Shown here: positions 5,822 to 13,614 of the stretch, one piece after another
Layout: every line of letters starts with the position of its first letter
How positions within the stretch are numbered: position 1 is the first letter of the stretch
Source of the DNA: an uncultured Phascolarctobacterium sp.
GTDB taxonomy: Bacteria > Bacillota > Negativicutes > Acidaminococcales > Acidaminococcaceae
NCBI GenBank assembly: GCA_905207485.1
Contig: CAJLLL010000025.1
Coordinates: forward strand, 1-28,700
Length of the DNA: 28,700 bases
Direction: 5' to 3'
Program-made: the position numbers and the translations under genes
Notes under the pieces: model-generated
What the model saw: only the letters and a program-made list of their open reading frames with translations
Told to the model about the DNA's origin: nothing
Databases searched by the model: none

Positions 5822-8452
5822 TTGAATATGAAGTATATGTCTGGTAATGAAATCCGCAGCAGATTTCTTAAATTTTTTGAAGAAAGAGGACATCTCGTTC
5901 TGCCGAGCGCTTCGCTCATTCCGCAGGATGACCCGACTTTATTGTTAATCGGCGCAGGCATGGCGCCTTTTAAACCGTTTTTTACCGGTAAAATGAAACC
6001 GCCCTGCACCCGTATTGCAACCTGCCAGCGCTGCGTGCGCACCGGCGATATTGAAAACGTAGGCCGCACTGCGCGCCACCATACTTATTTTGAAATGCTG
6101 GGCGACTTTTCCTTCGGTGATTATTTTAAAAAGGAAATTATTCCCTGGAGCTGGGAATTTTTAACTAAAGAACTGGAACTGCCTGCTGATAAACTGTGGG
6201 TAACCATTCATCCGACCGATGACGAAGCATATGAAATCTGGCACAATGTAGTTGGCGTGCCGGATGAACGCATTGTGCGCCTGGAAGAAAACTTCTGGGA
6301 AATTGGCAGCGGCCCGTGCGGACCTGACAGCGAACTGCACATCGACCTTGGAGAAGAACGCGGCTGCGGCAGACCGGACTGCAAACCGGGCTGCGACTGC
6401 GACCGTTATCTGGAAATCTGGAATCTGGTATTTACCCAGTACAACCAGAACGAGGACGGTACTTACACTCCGCTGGCAAGCAAAAACATTGATACCGGCG
6501 CAGGTTTGGAACGTCTTGCTTCTGTTTTGCAGGGCAAACCTTCCAACTTTGAAACCGACCTTATTTTCCCGATTATTGAATACGCAGCTAAAATTGCAGG
6601 CGTGGAATACGGCAAGGATGCCAAAACCGATGTTTCCTTAAAAGTTATTGCCGACCATGTTCGCAGCCTGACCTTTATGATTGCTGACGGCGTGCTGCCT
6701 TCCAACGAAGGCCGCGGCTATGTGCTGCGCCGCATTTTGCGCCGTGCAATCCGTCATGGACGTTTAATCGGTATTGAAGATAAATTCCTTGAAGGCGCAG
6801 TAGATGTTGTTATCGACATGTACAAAGAGCCGTATCCGTACCTTGTTGAAAAAGCAAACTTCCTGCATAAAGTTGTGGATATGGAAGAAACCAGCTTCCT
6901 GCGTACTCTGCGCCAGGGCACGGAACTTTTGAATGAAGAAATTGCCAAACTGAAAGCTGAAAATAAAACCGTTCTTGACGGTGCAACCGCTTTCCGTCTG
7001 AGCGATACTTTCGGTTTCCCGCGTGAACTGACCGCTGAAATTTTGGAAGAAGAAGGTATGACTCTGGATGAGGCTGCTTTTGAAGAAGCACTGGAAGTTC
7101 AGCGTAAAATGGCGCGCGACGCCCGCGATGATAAGAGCGGACGTCCGGTTATTTACGATACCAAAGCAGTTGACCATGCTGCGCTGAAAGTTGATGAAAG
7201 CGCAGAAGGCGGCAAGATTGTGGCTATTTTCCCGGCACATGACGCACAGCCGGTTGAAAGCATGGAAGACGGCAAAAAAGCAGCGGTTATCTGCGATGTA
7301 ACCGCATTCCACGCAGAAGGCGGCGGACAGCTTGGCGACACCGGCCGCATTGTGGCACCTGCTGGCGTAATGGAAGTTGAAACTGCCAAAAAACTGCCTG
7401 ACGGCGCTACCATTATGATTGGTACTGTACTGGAAGGCACTGTTGCCGTTGGCGATGAAGTTAAATTTGAAATTGAGCGTGCGCGCAAAAATGATATTGC
7501 CCGCAACCATACAGCAACCCACCTGCTGCATGCGGCCCTTAAACTTGTGCTGGGCGACCATGTAAACCAGGCAGGCAGTTATGTAGGCCCGGACCGTCTG
7601 CGTTTTGACTTCTCGCATTTCTCTCCGGTAACGGAAGAAGAACTGCGCAAGGTTGAAGAAATTGTTAACGAACAGATTCTGGCTGCAAAAGACGTAACCA
7701 TTGAAGAACTGCCGATTGACGAAGCTAAAAAACGCGGCGCTGTTGCGCTGTTTGGCGAAAAATACGGCAGCATTGTACGCGTTGTAACCGTGCCGGATTA
7801 TTCCATGGAATTCTGCGGTGGCGTACATGTTAAAAATACCGCGCAAATCGGCATGTTTAAAATTCTTTCCGAATCCAGCACCGGCGCAGGCGTACGCCGT
7901 ATTGAGGCTGTGACCGGACATGGCGCTCTTAACTATGTGCGTGAAATGGAAGATATGGTTAAAACTGCTGCAGCAGGACTTAAATGCCGCAGCAACGACC
8001 TTTGCGCACGCATTTGCGCATTGCAGGCAGATTATAAAGCTGCTGAACAGAAAATCGGCGATCTTGAAGGACAGATTGCCAAAGCACAGGTTAGCGGCGC
8101 GGCAGACAGCATCTGCGACATTAAAGGCGTACCCGTACTTGTACAGAAGGTAAGTGCAGGCGATGTGGAAGCGCTGCGTAACCTTGGCGACCAGATGCGT
8201 GATAAAGTTGGCGGCGTTGTTGTGCTGGCAGACGTTATTGACAGCGGCAAAATTAACATTCTTGCCATGGCAACGAAAGATGCAGTAGCTAAAGGCATCC
8301 ATGCCGGGCAGATTGTTAAAGAAGTTGCCAAAACCTGCGGCGGTGGCGGCGGCGGACGCCCGAATATGGCGCAGGCCGGCGGAAAAGATGCAAGCAAAAT
8401 TGATGAAGCATTGCAGGCTGCTTTAAAAGTTATTGAAGCACAGATTAAATAA
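5822..8452 (+). CDS. alaS: Alanine--tRNA ligase
   Basis: Charges tRNA-Ala with alanine and clears mischarged Ser/Gly-tRNA-Ala. It has the full-length three-part layout: a catalytic class II domain (about 1-240, with FEMLGDFSFGDYFKKE and RLASVLQGKPSNFETD), a tRNA-binding middle, an editing domain with the zinc-site residues H563, H567 (HTATHLLH), C665 and H669 (CGGVHV), and a C-terminal DHHA1 domain ending in a glycine-rich GGGGGGRPNMAQAGG. The frame is open further upstream, but that stretch covers the promoter. AGGAG at 5811-5815 fits the TTG at 5822 best (6-nt gap); ATG 5828, two codons later, is the alternative. It heads the alaS-ireB-ruvX order conserved in Firmicutes. Confidence 0.97.
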   Translation: MNMKYMSGNEIRSRFLKFFEERGHLVLPSASLIPQDDPTLLLIGAGMAPFKPFFTGKMKPPCTRIATCQRCVRTGDIENVGRTARHHTYFEMLGDFSFGDYFKKEIIPWSWEFLTKELELPADKLWVTIHPTDDEAYEIWHNVVGVPDERIVRLEENFWEIGSGPCGPDSELHIDLGEERGCGRPDCKPGCDCDRYLEIWNLVFTQYNQNEDGTYTPLASKNIDTGAGLERLASVLQGKPSNFETDLIFPIIEYAAKIAGVEYGKDAKTDVSLKVIADHVRSLTFMIADGVLPSNEGRGYVLRRILRRAIRHGRLIGIEDKFLEGAVDVVIDMYKEPYPYLVEKANFLHKVVDMEETSFLRTLRQGTELLNEEIAKLKAENKTVLDGATAFRLSDTFGFPRELTAEILEEEGMTLDEAAFEEALEVQRKMARDARDDKSGRPVIYDTKAVDHAALKVDESAEGGKIVAIFPAHDAQPVESMEDGKKAAVICDVTAFHAEGGGQLGDTGRIVAPAGVMEVETAKKLPDGATIMIGTVLEGTVAVGDEVKFEIERARKNDIARNHTATHLLHAALKLVLGDHVNQAGSYVGPDRLRFDFSHFSPVTEEELRKVEEIVNEQILAAKDVTIEELPIDEAKKRGAVALFGEKYGSIVRVVTVPDYSMEFCGGVHVKNTAQIGMFKILSESSTGAGVRRIEAVTGHGALNYVREMEDMVKTAAAGLKCRSNDLCARICALQADYKAAEQKIGDLEGQIAKAQVSGAADSICDIKGVPVLVQKVSAGDVEALRNLGDQMRDKVGGVVVLADVIDSGKINILAMATKDAVAKGIHAGQIVKEVAKTCGGGGGGRPNMAQAGGKDASKIDEALQAALKVIEAQIK

Positions 8453-8466
8453 TTCACAAAATAGTA

Positions 8467-8499
8467 ACGGCTGGGTTGAAAAGCTCAGCCGTTTCTTTC
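8467..8499 (+). terminator. Intrinsic terminator after alaS
   Basis: ACGGCTGGG pairs with CTCAGCCGT (one G-T pair) around an 8-nt loop, followed by TTCTTTCT. It separates alaS from ireB, which may have its own weak promoter (TTGCGT at 8507-8512, TAGAAT at 8528-8533, 15-bp spacer). Confidence 0.7.
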
Positions 8500-8558
8500 T
8501 ATTAATTTGCGTAAAGGTATGTTAAAATAGAATAAAAGATGTTTGAGGAGGAATAATC

Positions 8559-8819
8559 ATGGGCATCTCCAGTGAAACAATGATGTTTAAACGTAATGAC
8601 GATAAAAAAAATGTTGCGCAGGTTATCCGCGAGGTTTACGCTGCGCTGGAAGAAAAAGGCTATAACCCGGTTGACCAGCTTGTTGGCTATTTGCTGAGCG
8701 GCGACCCCACTTACATTACCAGCCATAACGATTCGCGCACCAAACTGCGCCGTTTTGAACGCTATGAACTGCTGGAAGAACTTGTAAAAAATTATCTTGC
8801 TGCAGCAGCGAAAAAATAA
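8559..8819 (+). CDS. ireB: IreB family regulatory phosphoprotein (UPF0297/DUF965)
   Basis: A small cytoplasmic protein of 86 residues, matching the family in length and sequence: SSETMMFKRND near the N terminus, then VYAALEEKGYNPVDQLVGYL and YITSHNDSRTKLRRFERYE. In Enterococcus faecalis IreB is phosphorylated on N-terminal threonines by the PASTA kinase IreK and affects cephalosporin resistance. T7 here is a candidate equivalent, by inference. The ATG follows GAGGAGG at a good distance. The next gene, ruvX, starts 9 nt downstream, which is the usual Firmicute arrangement (yrzL-yrrK in Bacillus). Confidence 0.94.
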   Translation: MGISSETMMFKRNDDKKNVAQVIREVYAALEEKGYNPVDQLVGYLLSGDPTYITSHNDSRTKLRRFERYELLEELVKNYLAAAAKK

Positions 8820-8828
8820 GGCGGCGTT

Positions 8829-9245
8829 ATGATGAGAACAATGGGCCTTGATGTTGGTACGCGTACTATTGGCGTGGCGACAAGCGATTTGATGGGCATG
8901 ATTGCCGGCGGCGTGGAAACAATACGCCGCACCAGTGAAGAACGTGATTTTGCCCGTATAGGCGAACTGATTAAAGAGCATGAGGTAGACACCATTGTTG
9001 TGGGCTACCCTAAAAACATGAACGGCACAATAGGCGAGCGTGCGCAGATTAGCGAAGCTTTTGCCGAAGAACTGCGCCGGCGCTTTGAAGGCATTAAGGT
9101 AGTGCTGTGGGACGAAAGGTTATCTACCGTAGCAGCCGAAAAAGTGCTGGTAGACGCCGATTTGCGCCGCAGCAAACGCAAAAAAATTATTGATATGATG
9201 GCGGCTGTGGTTATTTTGCAGAACTATCTGGACAGCCGCCGCTAA
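8829..9245 (+). CDS. ruvX: Holliday junction resolvase RuvX / YqgF family nuclease
   Basis: An RNase H-fold putative resolvase, also implicated in 16S rRNA 5'-end processing in some bacteria. The 138-residue product carries the family motifs: GLDVGTRTIGVATSD with the first catalytic Asp near the N terminus, VVGYPKNMNGTIGERA in the middle, and WDERLSTVAAEKVL followed by a late Asp in KKIIDMMAAVVILQNYLD. Start codons ATG 8829 and 8832 are both possible; AGGCGG lies just upstream. It is tightly coupled to ireB and followed within about 20 nt by the AsmA-like gene, so the three are probably cotranscribed. Confidence 0.94.
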   Translation: MMRTMGLDVGTRTIGVATSDLMGMIAGGVETIRRTSEERDFARIGELIKEHEVDTIVVGYPKNMNGTIGERAQISEAFAEELRRRFEGIKVVLWDERLSTVAAEKVLVDADLRRSKRKKIIDMMAAVVILQNYLDSRR

Positions 9246-9267
9246 TAACGGCAGCGGGGTGATGTTA

Positions 9268-10899
9268 ATGTTACAAAGAAAGCATAAAATAGCCGGCGGC
9301 GTAATAGCCGTGCTGATAATTGTCGGCACACTGGCTGTGCATGTGGCCGGCAACAAGGCGGCAGGCTTTGTAAGCGAAATGGCTGATAAGCAGACGGTGC
9401 TTCAGGGCAAACTTGCAATAGGCCATTTCAGCGCCAGCGTATCGGGCAACGTAGTGTTTGAGGACGTTGTGTGGACTGCGCCTAACGGCAAAACACTTGC
9501 CGAAGTGCCGGTAATGAATGTATCTGCTAATTTGTTCGACCTTGTTAAAGGTTCTTTTGGCATTAATTCCATTAACAGCATTTCTATTGAAAAGCCTAAA
9601 TTTGCGGTAAGCTATACCGATAAAGACGGGCTTGATATTATTAATTACATTAATTTTTCTAAAAAAGAAGACGATAAGCCTACGGAGTTCCGCGGAATGG
9701 TAGCCATTGAAGAAGGCGCGCTGGCACTTGATATGAACGGGCAGCAGCTTGATTTTGACAATGTGCAGATGCAGGCCAATTTGAAGGAATTTCCGGATAT
9801 TAACTTTACTTTGCAGGGTAAAAACGGCGATGCTGATTTAATAGGCAGCATTGATAAAAAATATGACGATGTGAACATTGACGCCGAAGTTAAAAACCTG
9901 CAGCTTACCGAACTGATGAAGGTACTGCCTTCCTTTGGTGATTTAAGCATTACCGGCGGCGTAATTAACGGCGCCAAACTGGTAAGCAGCCTGCACGATG
10001 CGCAGTGGAAGCTGAACCTTGACGGCAGCCTGGCAAATGTATCTGCCAAAGCGCTTGGTTACAGCATTACTGACGGCGGCGGAAGTTTTGCCATTAATAA
10101 CGATGCTGCAACCTTTACTGGCGTAAGCGGCAAGGTTGAAGGGCAGGATGTTACCATGGACGGCAAAATTCTGTTCCAGAAACTTGGCATGCCTACCTAT
10201 GATTTAAACATAGCGGCTCCGTCCTTCCGTGTTGATGCTGTCAGCCCGGGCCTTGGCGTTACGGACAGCGTAAACATTAACGGCAAGGTAACCGGACCGA
10301 TAGATGAGCCGGTAATTAACGGCAGCTTTACCATGGATAAACTGGAAGTTGCGCCGCTTGTTGCTACCGGCATTAACGGCAATTACAACTATACCGGCGG
10401 TCTGGTAACGCTCAGCAACACTTATGCCAATGTTTATAACGGCACTTTGGGCGTAAGCGGCACGGTAGAAGCGGCAACCAAAAACTTTGCGCTGCATCTT
10501 TCCGGCAGCGGCATGGACAGCTCCGCTGTAACGGAAACGCAAATCAGCGGTCCTCTTGCTTTTGAAGCTGACGCAACTGGAACTGGTAGTGCCGAAAGCG
10601 CTGTGGCAAACGGTACATTTAACATTGCGCCCGGTAATTTTGCAGGCGTTCCGTTTAATTCGCTTTCCGGCAATTTCAGCCGCGCCAACGGTCAGATGAC
10701 CTTCTCCGGCATTACTATCGGCACGCCGCTGGGCAGCTTTACCAGCAATGCTGTAATGAACAGCAACGGCAAAATTACTTTTGATAAAATGAGTGAATCG
10801 TCCTTCAGCGCTCCCACAAAAGAGGAAGTGCGCGAAAACGTGCGCCAGCAGGTTGGCGGGGCAGTAAAACAGGGCCTCGGCAAATTATTCGGTAAATAA
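9268..10899 (+). CDS. AsmA/TamB-like envelope protein
   Basis: A 543-residue protein with a short basic N terminus and one membrane segment (about residues 8-26), then a long beta-rich body with repeated G-x-V/I-x-G patterns such as DGSLANVSAKALG and NINGKVTGPIDEPVINGSF. This is typical of AsmA/TamB/DUF748 proteins, which form hydrophobic grooves bridging inner and outer membranes for lipid transport. It ends in QQVGGAVKQGLGKLFGK, a common AsmA-type tail. The frame opens with GTG 9259 and ATG 9262, but GGGGTGAT (9256-9263) acts best as the ribosome binding site for ATG 9268. It lies between ruvX and DUF1292, where monoderm Firmicutes have nothing similar. The specific subfamily is uncertain. 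Confidence 0.78.
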   Translation: MLQRKHKIAGGVIAVLIIVGTLAVHVAGNKAAGFVSEMADKQTVLQGKLAIGHFSASVSGNVVFEDVVWTAPNGKTLAEVPVMNVSANLFDLVKGSFGINSINSISIEKPKFAVSYTDKDGLDIINYINFSKKEDDKPTEFRGMVAIEEGALALDMNGQQLDFDNVQMQANLKEFPDINFTLQGKNGDADLIGSIDKKYDDVNIDAEVKNLQLTELMKVLPSFGDLSITGGVINGAKLVSSLHDAQWKLNLDGSLANVSAKALGYSITDGGGSFAINNDAATFTGVSGKVEGQDVTMDGKILFQKLGMPTYDLNIAAPSFRVDAVSPGLGVTDSVNINGKVTGPIDEPVINGSFTMDKLEVAPLVATGINGNYNYTGGLVTLSNTYANVYNGTLGVSGTVEAATKNFALHLSGSGMDSSAVTETQISGPLAFEADATGTGSAESAVANGTFNIAPGNFAGVPFNSLSGNFSRANGQMTFSGITIGTPLGSFTSNAVMNSNGKITFDKMSESSFSAPTKEEVRENVRQQVGGAVKQGLGKLFGK

Positions 10900-10901
10900 A
10901 A

Positions 10902-10937
10902 AAATCCCGGATTTACATTTGTAAGTCCGGGATTTCT
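10902..10937. terminator. Bidirectional intrinsic terminator between convergent genes
   Basis: A 15-bp stem (one G-T pair): AAATCCCGGATTTAC with GTAAGTCCGGGATTT around a 4-nt ATTT loop. It has A-runs on the left and T-runs on the right. It ends the AsmA-like gene on + and the DUF2939 gene on -. Confidence 0.9.
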
Positions 10938-10948
10938 ATTTCTGCTTT

Positions 10949-11992
10949 TTAATTGTCATCCGGTACTTCGCGGTAAAGCTCAGTTACAGAACCATCTTTA
11001 AATTCAACGCGGATAATGTCTACGCTCCAGGGCAGTTTTTTAAAATCTGATTGAAGCAGTGTGGTTGTACGCGGGTCAAACATATCAAGTTCTGCATAGC
11101 GGTAGCTGTTAACCGTTTGCCCGGCAGGGAAATTATCGGCGTTATAAACGGTAAAACTGGTAAGTTCCGGACCGTTCTGGCTTTGGTAAATTGTAAAACG
11201 GTAAGTAAAGTTGGCAATGTCTTTGCCGCTGATATTTTTCATTTGCGTATAAACATTGAGCCAATGCTTTTCATCAACCATAAAGCCGTACTGGTTATTC
11301 AGGTCCATTCTGCCGGAAACAAGCTGGATTGTATTGGCAAGTTCTTTGGCAATGGGGGCGTTCAGTTCTGCCAGTTTTGCTTTTTCAGCAGCGTCAACCT
11401 CTAAAATAAAATCATAAAAATTATTAATTTCCAAAAGTTTCCAGGTGCCGTCCTCAAGTTCGTTCATGGTAAGATTCAGCGTAAAATCCTTATCCAGCTT
11501 TTTGCTGTGCAGAGTGGCTTGTACGGCTGCTGTTCTGCCATTTTGGCTGATTAACGAAACATCGCCTATATCAAGTCCGGCAGGGGAAGTTGCCTGTTTA
11601 ATGTTTTTGGCCATAATGGATTTCTGAGCTTTGGAATTAAAGGCGGCATCAGTATTTTGTCCGGAAATGGCATCCAGCGTTGCCGTTTTTAAAAGGTTAA
11701 CAACCTGCGGCTTTAATGCTTTGGCATAACCCATAATAAAATTGCTTTCGGGCGATTGCGGAATGTTGCTTAGTTTAGCTTCCGCATTTAAAAAATCGTC
11801 ATAGGCTTTGCTGTACAGCCTGTCCATATCGACATGCTGCTGAAAACTTACCGCATCGTGGTTGTTAATGGCATCGCTTATCAGCGACAGTGAATATGCC
11901 GGAGTTTTAACCCAGTATAAAAAGTAAAAAGCTGCGGCGATAATAACGGCGGCAGCGGCAGCAAGACCCAAAATTTTATTTTTGCCGTTCAT
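10949..11992 (-). CDS. Membrane-anchored DUF2939 domain protein
   Basis: 347 residues. A short polar start (MNGKNK) is followed by one hydrophobic segment (about 7-27), then a DUF2939-like region (about 30-120, beginning TPAYSLSLISDAINNHDAVSF and built around a conserved-looking D-x-x-x-L-Y/F pattern). The rest is a soluble, probably extracytoplasmic domain without recognised motifs. Its function is unknown. GGGAG lies 7 nt before the ATG. It is transcribed against the surrounding cluster, meeting the AsmA-like gene at a shared terminator, and is divergent from DUF1292. Its placement next to an envelope gene hints at an envelope role, but nothing in the sequence proves it. Confidence 0.78.
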   Translation of the reverse strand: MNGKNKILGLAAAAAVIIAAAFYFLYWVKTPAYSLSLISDAINNHDAVSFQQHVDMDRLYSKAYDDFLNAEAKLSNIPQSPESNFIMGYAKALKPQVVNLLKTATLDAISGQNTDAAFNSKAQKSIMAKNIKQATSPAGLDIGDVSLISQNGRTAAVQATLHSKKLDKDFTLNLTMNELEDGTWKLLEINNFYDFILEVDAAEKAKLAELNAPIAKELANTIQLVSGRMDLNNQYGFMVDEKHWLNVYTQMKNISGKDIANFTYRFTIYQSQNGPELTSFTVYNADNFPAGQTVNSYRYAELDMFDPRTTTLLQSDFKKLPWSVDIIRVEFKDGSVTELYREVPDDN

Positions 11993-12022
11993 GGAAACAC
12001 TCCCTTTTTATTTGATATTTAT

Positions 12023-12051
12023 ATTATAAACTGCTTCAAGCGGCATATAAA
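12023..12051 (-). promoter_or_regulatory. Possible promoter of the DUF2939 gene
   Basis: On the minus strand TATAAT (12023-12028 in + coordinates) is preceded at 17 bp by a weak TTTATA. Low confidence; it rests mainly on the good -10. Confidence 0.35.
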
Positions 12052-12106
12052 TAGTTTTTTGGCGGTGCGCCACAGAAAATACAATATTTTTTAACAGATA
12101 GTTTTG

Positions 12107-12136
12107 TTGACAGTTTGCCTGCTGATAAGATAAAAT
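12107..12136 (+). promoter_or_regulatory. SigA-type promoter of the DUF1292 gene
   Basis: A perfect TTGACA (12107-12112) and TAAAAT (12131-12136) with an 18-bp spacer, about 40 nt before the start codon. Confidence 0.75.
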
Positions 12137-12176
12137 AAAGCTAATTATACTTGTACATTTTAGAAAGAGGTGCCAA

Positions 12177-12527
12177 ATGGAAGATAATAAAGATTTTGAG
12201 CTTGAGCATGACCATATCGACGAAGAAGAAATCGTAGTTATTACCGATGAAGACGGCAACGAAATGTATTTCCGCGAGGAAATGGTAATCCCCGTGGGCG
12301 AAAAGAGCTTTGCCGTACTTTCCGCATTGGAAATTGACGAGTGCGACTGCGAAGACGAAGAATGTCACTGCCACGAAAGCGAAGAAGATGACGAGGACAA
12401 TGTTATTATTGCCCGCATCGAATTCGACGAAGACGGCAATGAAATTTATCTCGGTCCGACCGACGAGGAGTTTGAAGAAGTTAAAGAGGCTTACGAAAAA
12501 CTCGTTGCCGAATGGGACGAAGAATAA
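12177..12527 (+). CDS. DUF1292 family acidic protein
   Basis: A 116-residue, strongly acidic cytoplasmic protein of the DUF1292 family (Bacillus YrzB), of unknown function. Two DEDGNE(M/I)Y motifs are visible (about residues 23-30 and 83-90), with the family pattern of short beta strands between them. Between them is an unusual insert, CDCEDEECHCHESEEDDED (about residues 59-77), with four cysteines and two histidines, which looks able to bind metal. The ATG is preceded by AGAGG. It has its own promoter and terminator. Its place before mltG follows the Firmicute ireB-ruvX-DUF1292-mltG order, here split by the AsmA-like and DUF2939 genes. Confidence 0.85.
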   Translation: MEDNKDFELEHDHIDEEEIVVITDEDGNEMYFREEMVIPVGEKSFAVLSALEIDECDCEDEECHCHESEEDDEDNVIIARIEFDEDGNEIYLGPTDEEFEEVKEAYEKLVAEWDEE

Positions 12528-12536
12528 AAACTTGCC

Positions 12537-12563
12537 TGCCGGACCTTGTGTCCGGCATTTTTT
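12537..12563 (+). terminator. Intrinsic terminator after DUF1292
   Basis: TGCCGGAC and GTCCGGCA pair perfectly around CTTGT, followed by six T. It lies 29 bp before mltG, so some readthrough or another start must supply mltG. Confidence 0.88.
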
Positions 12564-12591
12564 GAGTATAACGGTTTAGGGGCAGTACAAT

Positions 12592-13605
12592 ATGAGAAAA
12601 ATGTTGCCGTTTATTATGAGTTTTGCGCTGGTAATTTTTATGGCGGCGTACTGGGTGTTGAACTACACCGGCAACAATGCCGATTTGGCAGACGGCAGAA
12701 CCTGCGTTATAACGGTTGAAAACGGCATGACAGCGGCAGATATAGCCAACATGCTGCATAGAGAAAAACTTATCAAACGTCCGGAAAGTTTCCGCCTTGA
12801 GGCGCGCTTTATGGGGCTGGAAGGTAAATTACAGGCAGGCAAATACGAAATTGAAGCCGGTAAATCCAACAGCGAAATTATAGATATTTTAGCGCGCGGG
12901 CAGGTTAAAACAGTAAGTTTTACAGTGCCAGAAGGCTATACGGTAGATAAAATTGCAGCTAAACTGGCGGCGGAAGGGCTTGGCGATGCCGAAAAGTTTA
13001 AAGAGGCTGCGCGCAACTATACGCCTTATAAATATATGGAAACCAATAATCCAAATGTAATTTACAAGGCAGAAGGCTTTATTTTTCCTTCAACTTATCA
13101 GTTTAATGACAGCATGACGGAAAAAGACATGCTCGCCATGATGGTTAAGGAATTCAACACGCAGATAAACCACGAAAAAATAGGCGATGCTGCCGAAAAA
13201 GCCGATATGCAGCTTCGCGACATTGTAACCATTGCCTCCATGGTAGAACTGGAAGCTGTTTATAAGGAAGAACAGCCGCGCATTGCCGGCGTATTTTTGC
13301 GGCGTTTGCAAATTTATATGCCGATACAATCAGATACAACCATACAATATATTCTGGGCGGCGAACAGAAAGAAGAAATTACTTTTGCCGATACGGAAAT
13401 ACAAAACCCATATAATACCTATATTAATTCCGGCCTGCCGCCGGGACCGATTGGCAGCCCCGGCATGGATGCCATTAAAGCGGTGCTGAACCCGGAAAAA
13501 ACAGATTATTTGTACTTCGTAGCCGAAAAAGATGGTCACCACCGTTTTACGCGCACTTACGAAGAACATTTGCAGGCTATTGAGGATATTCACGGACAAC
13601 AGTAA
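12592..13605 (+). CDS. mltG: Endolytic murein transglycosylase MltG
   Basis: Cleaves nascent peptidoglycan glycan strands and so limits their length, acting outside the inner membrane. 337 residues: an N-terminal membrane anchor (about 4-22), a LysM-like subdomain (about 35-110, NGMTAADIANMLHREKLIKRP) and the YceG catalytic domain. The catalytic glutamate is E219 in IASMVELEA, with downstream signatures QSDTTIQY, NPYNTYINSGLPPGPIGSPG and DYLYFVAEKDGHHRFTRTYEEH. The family's usual length is about 340. GGGG lies upstream of the ATG. The U32 gene begins 9 nt after the stop, so the two are cotranscribed. Confidence 0.96.
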   Translation: MRKMLPFIMSFALVIFMAAYWVLNYTGNNADLADGRTCVITVENGMTAADIANMLHREKLIKRPESFRLEARFMGLEGKLQAGKYEIEAGKSNSEIIDILARGQVKTVSFTVPEGYTVDKIAAKLAAEGLGDAEKFKEAARNYTPYKYMETNNPNVIYKAEGFIFPSTYQFNDSMTEKDMLAMMVKEFNTQINHEKIGDAAEKADMQLRDIVTIASMVELEAVYKEEQPRIAGVFLRRLQIYMPIQSDTTIQYILGGEQKEEITFADTEIQNPYNTYINSGLPPGPIGSPGMDAIKAVLNPEKTDYLYFVAEKDGHHRFTRTYEEHLQAIEDIHGQQ

Positions 13606-13614
13606 AGGAACAAA

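Noticed and set aside
6764..8302. Long minus-strand frame opposite alaS
   Set aside because: A shadow of the alaS codon pattern, with low-complexity Phe/Asn/His composition and no homologous motif.
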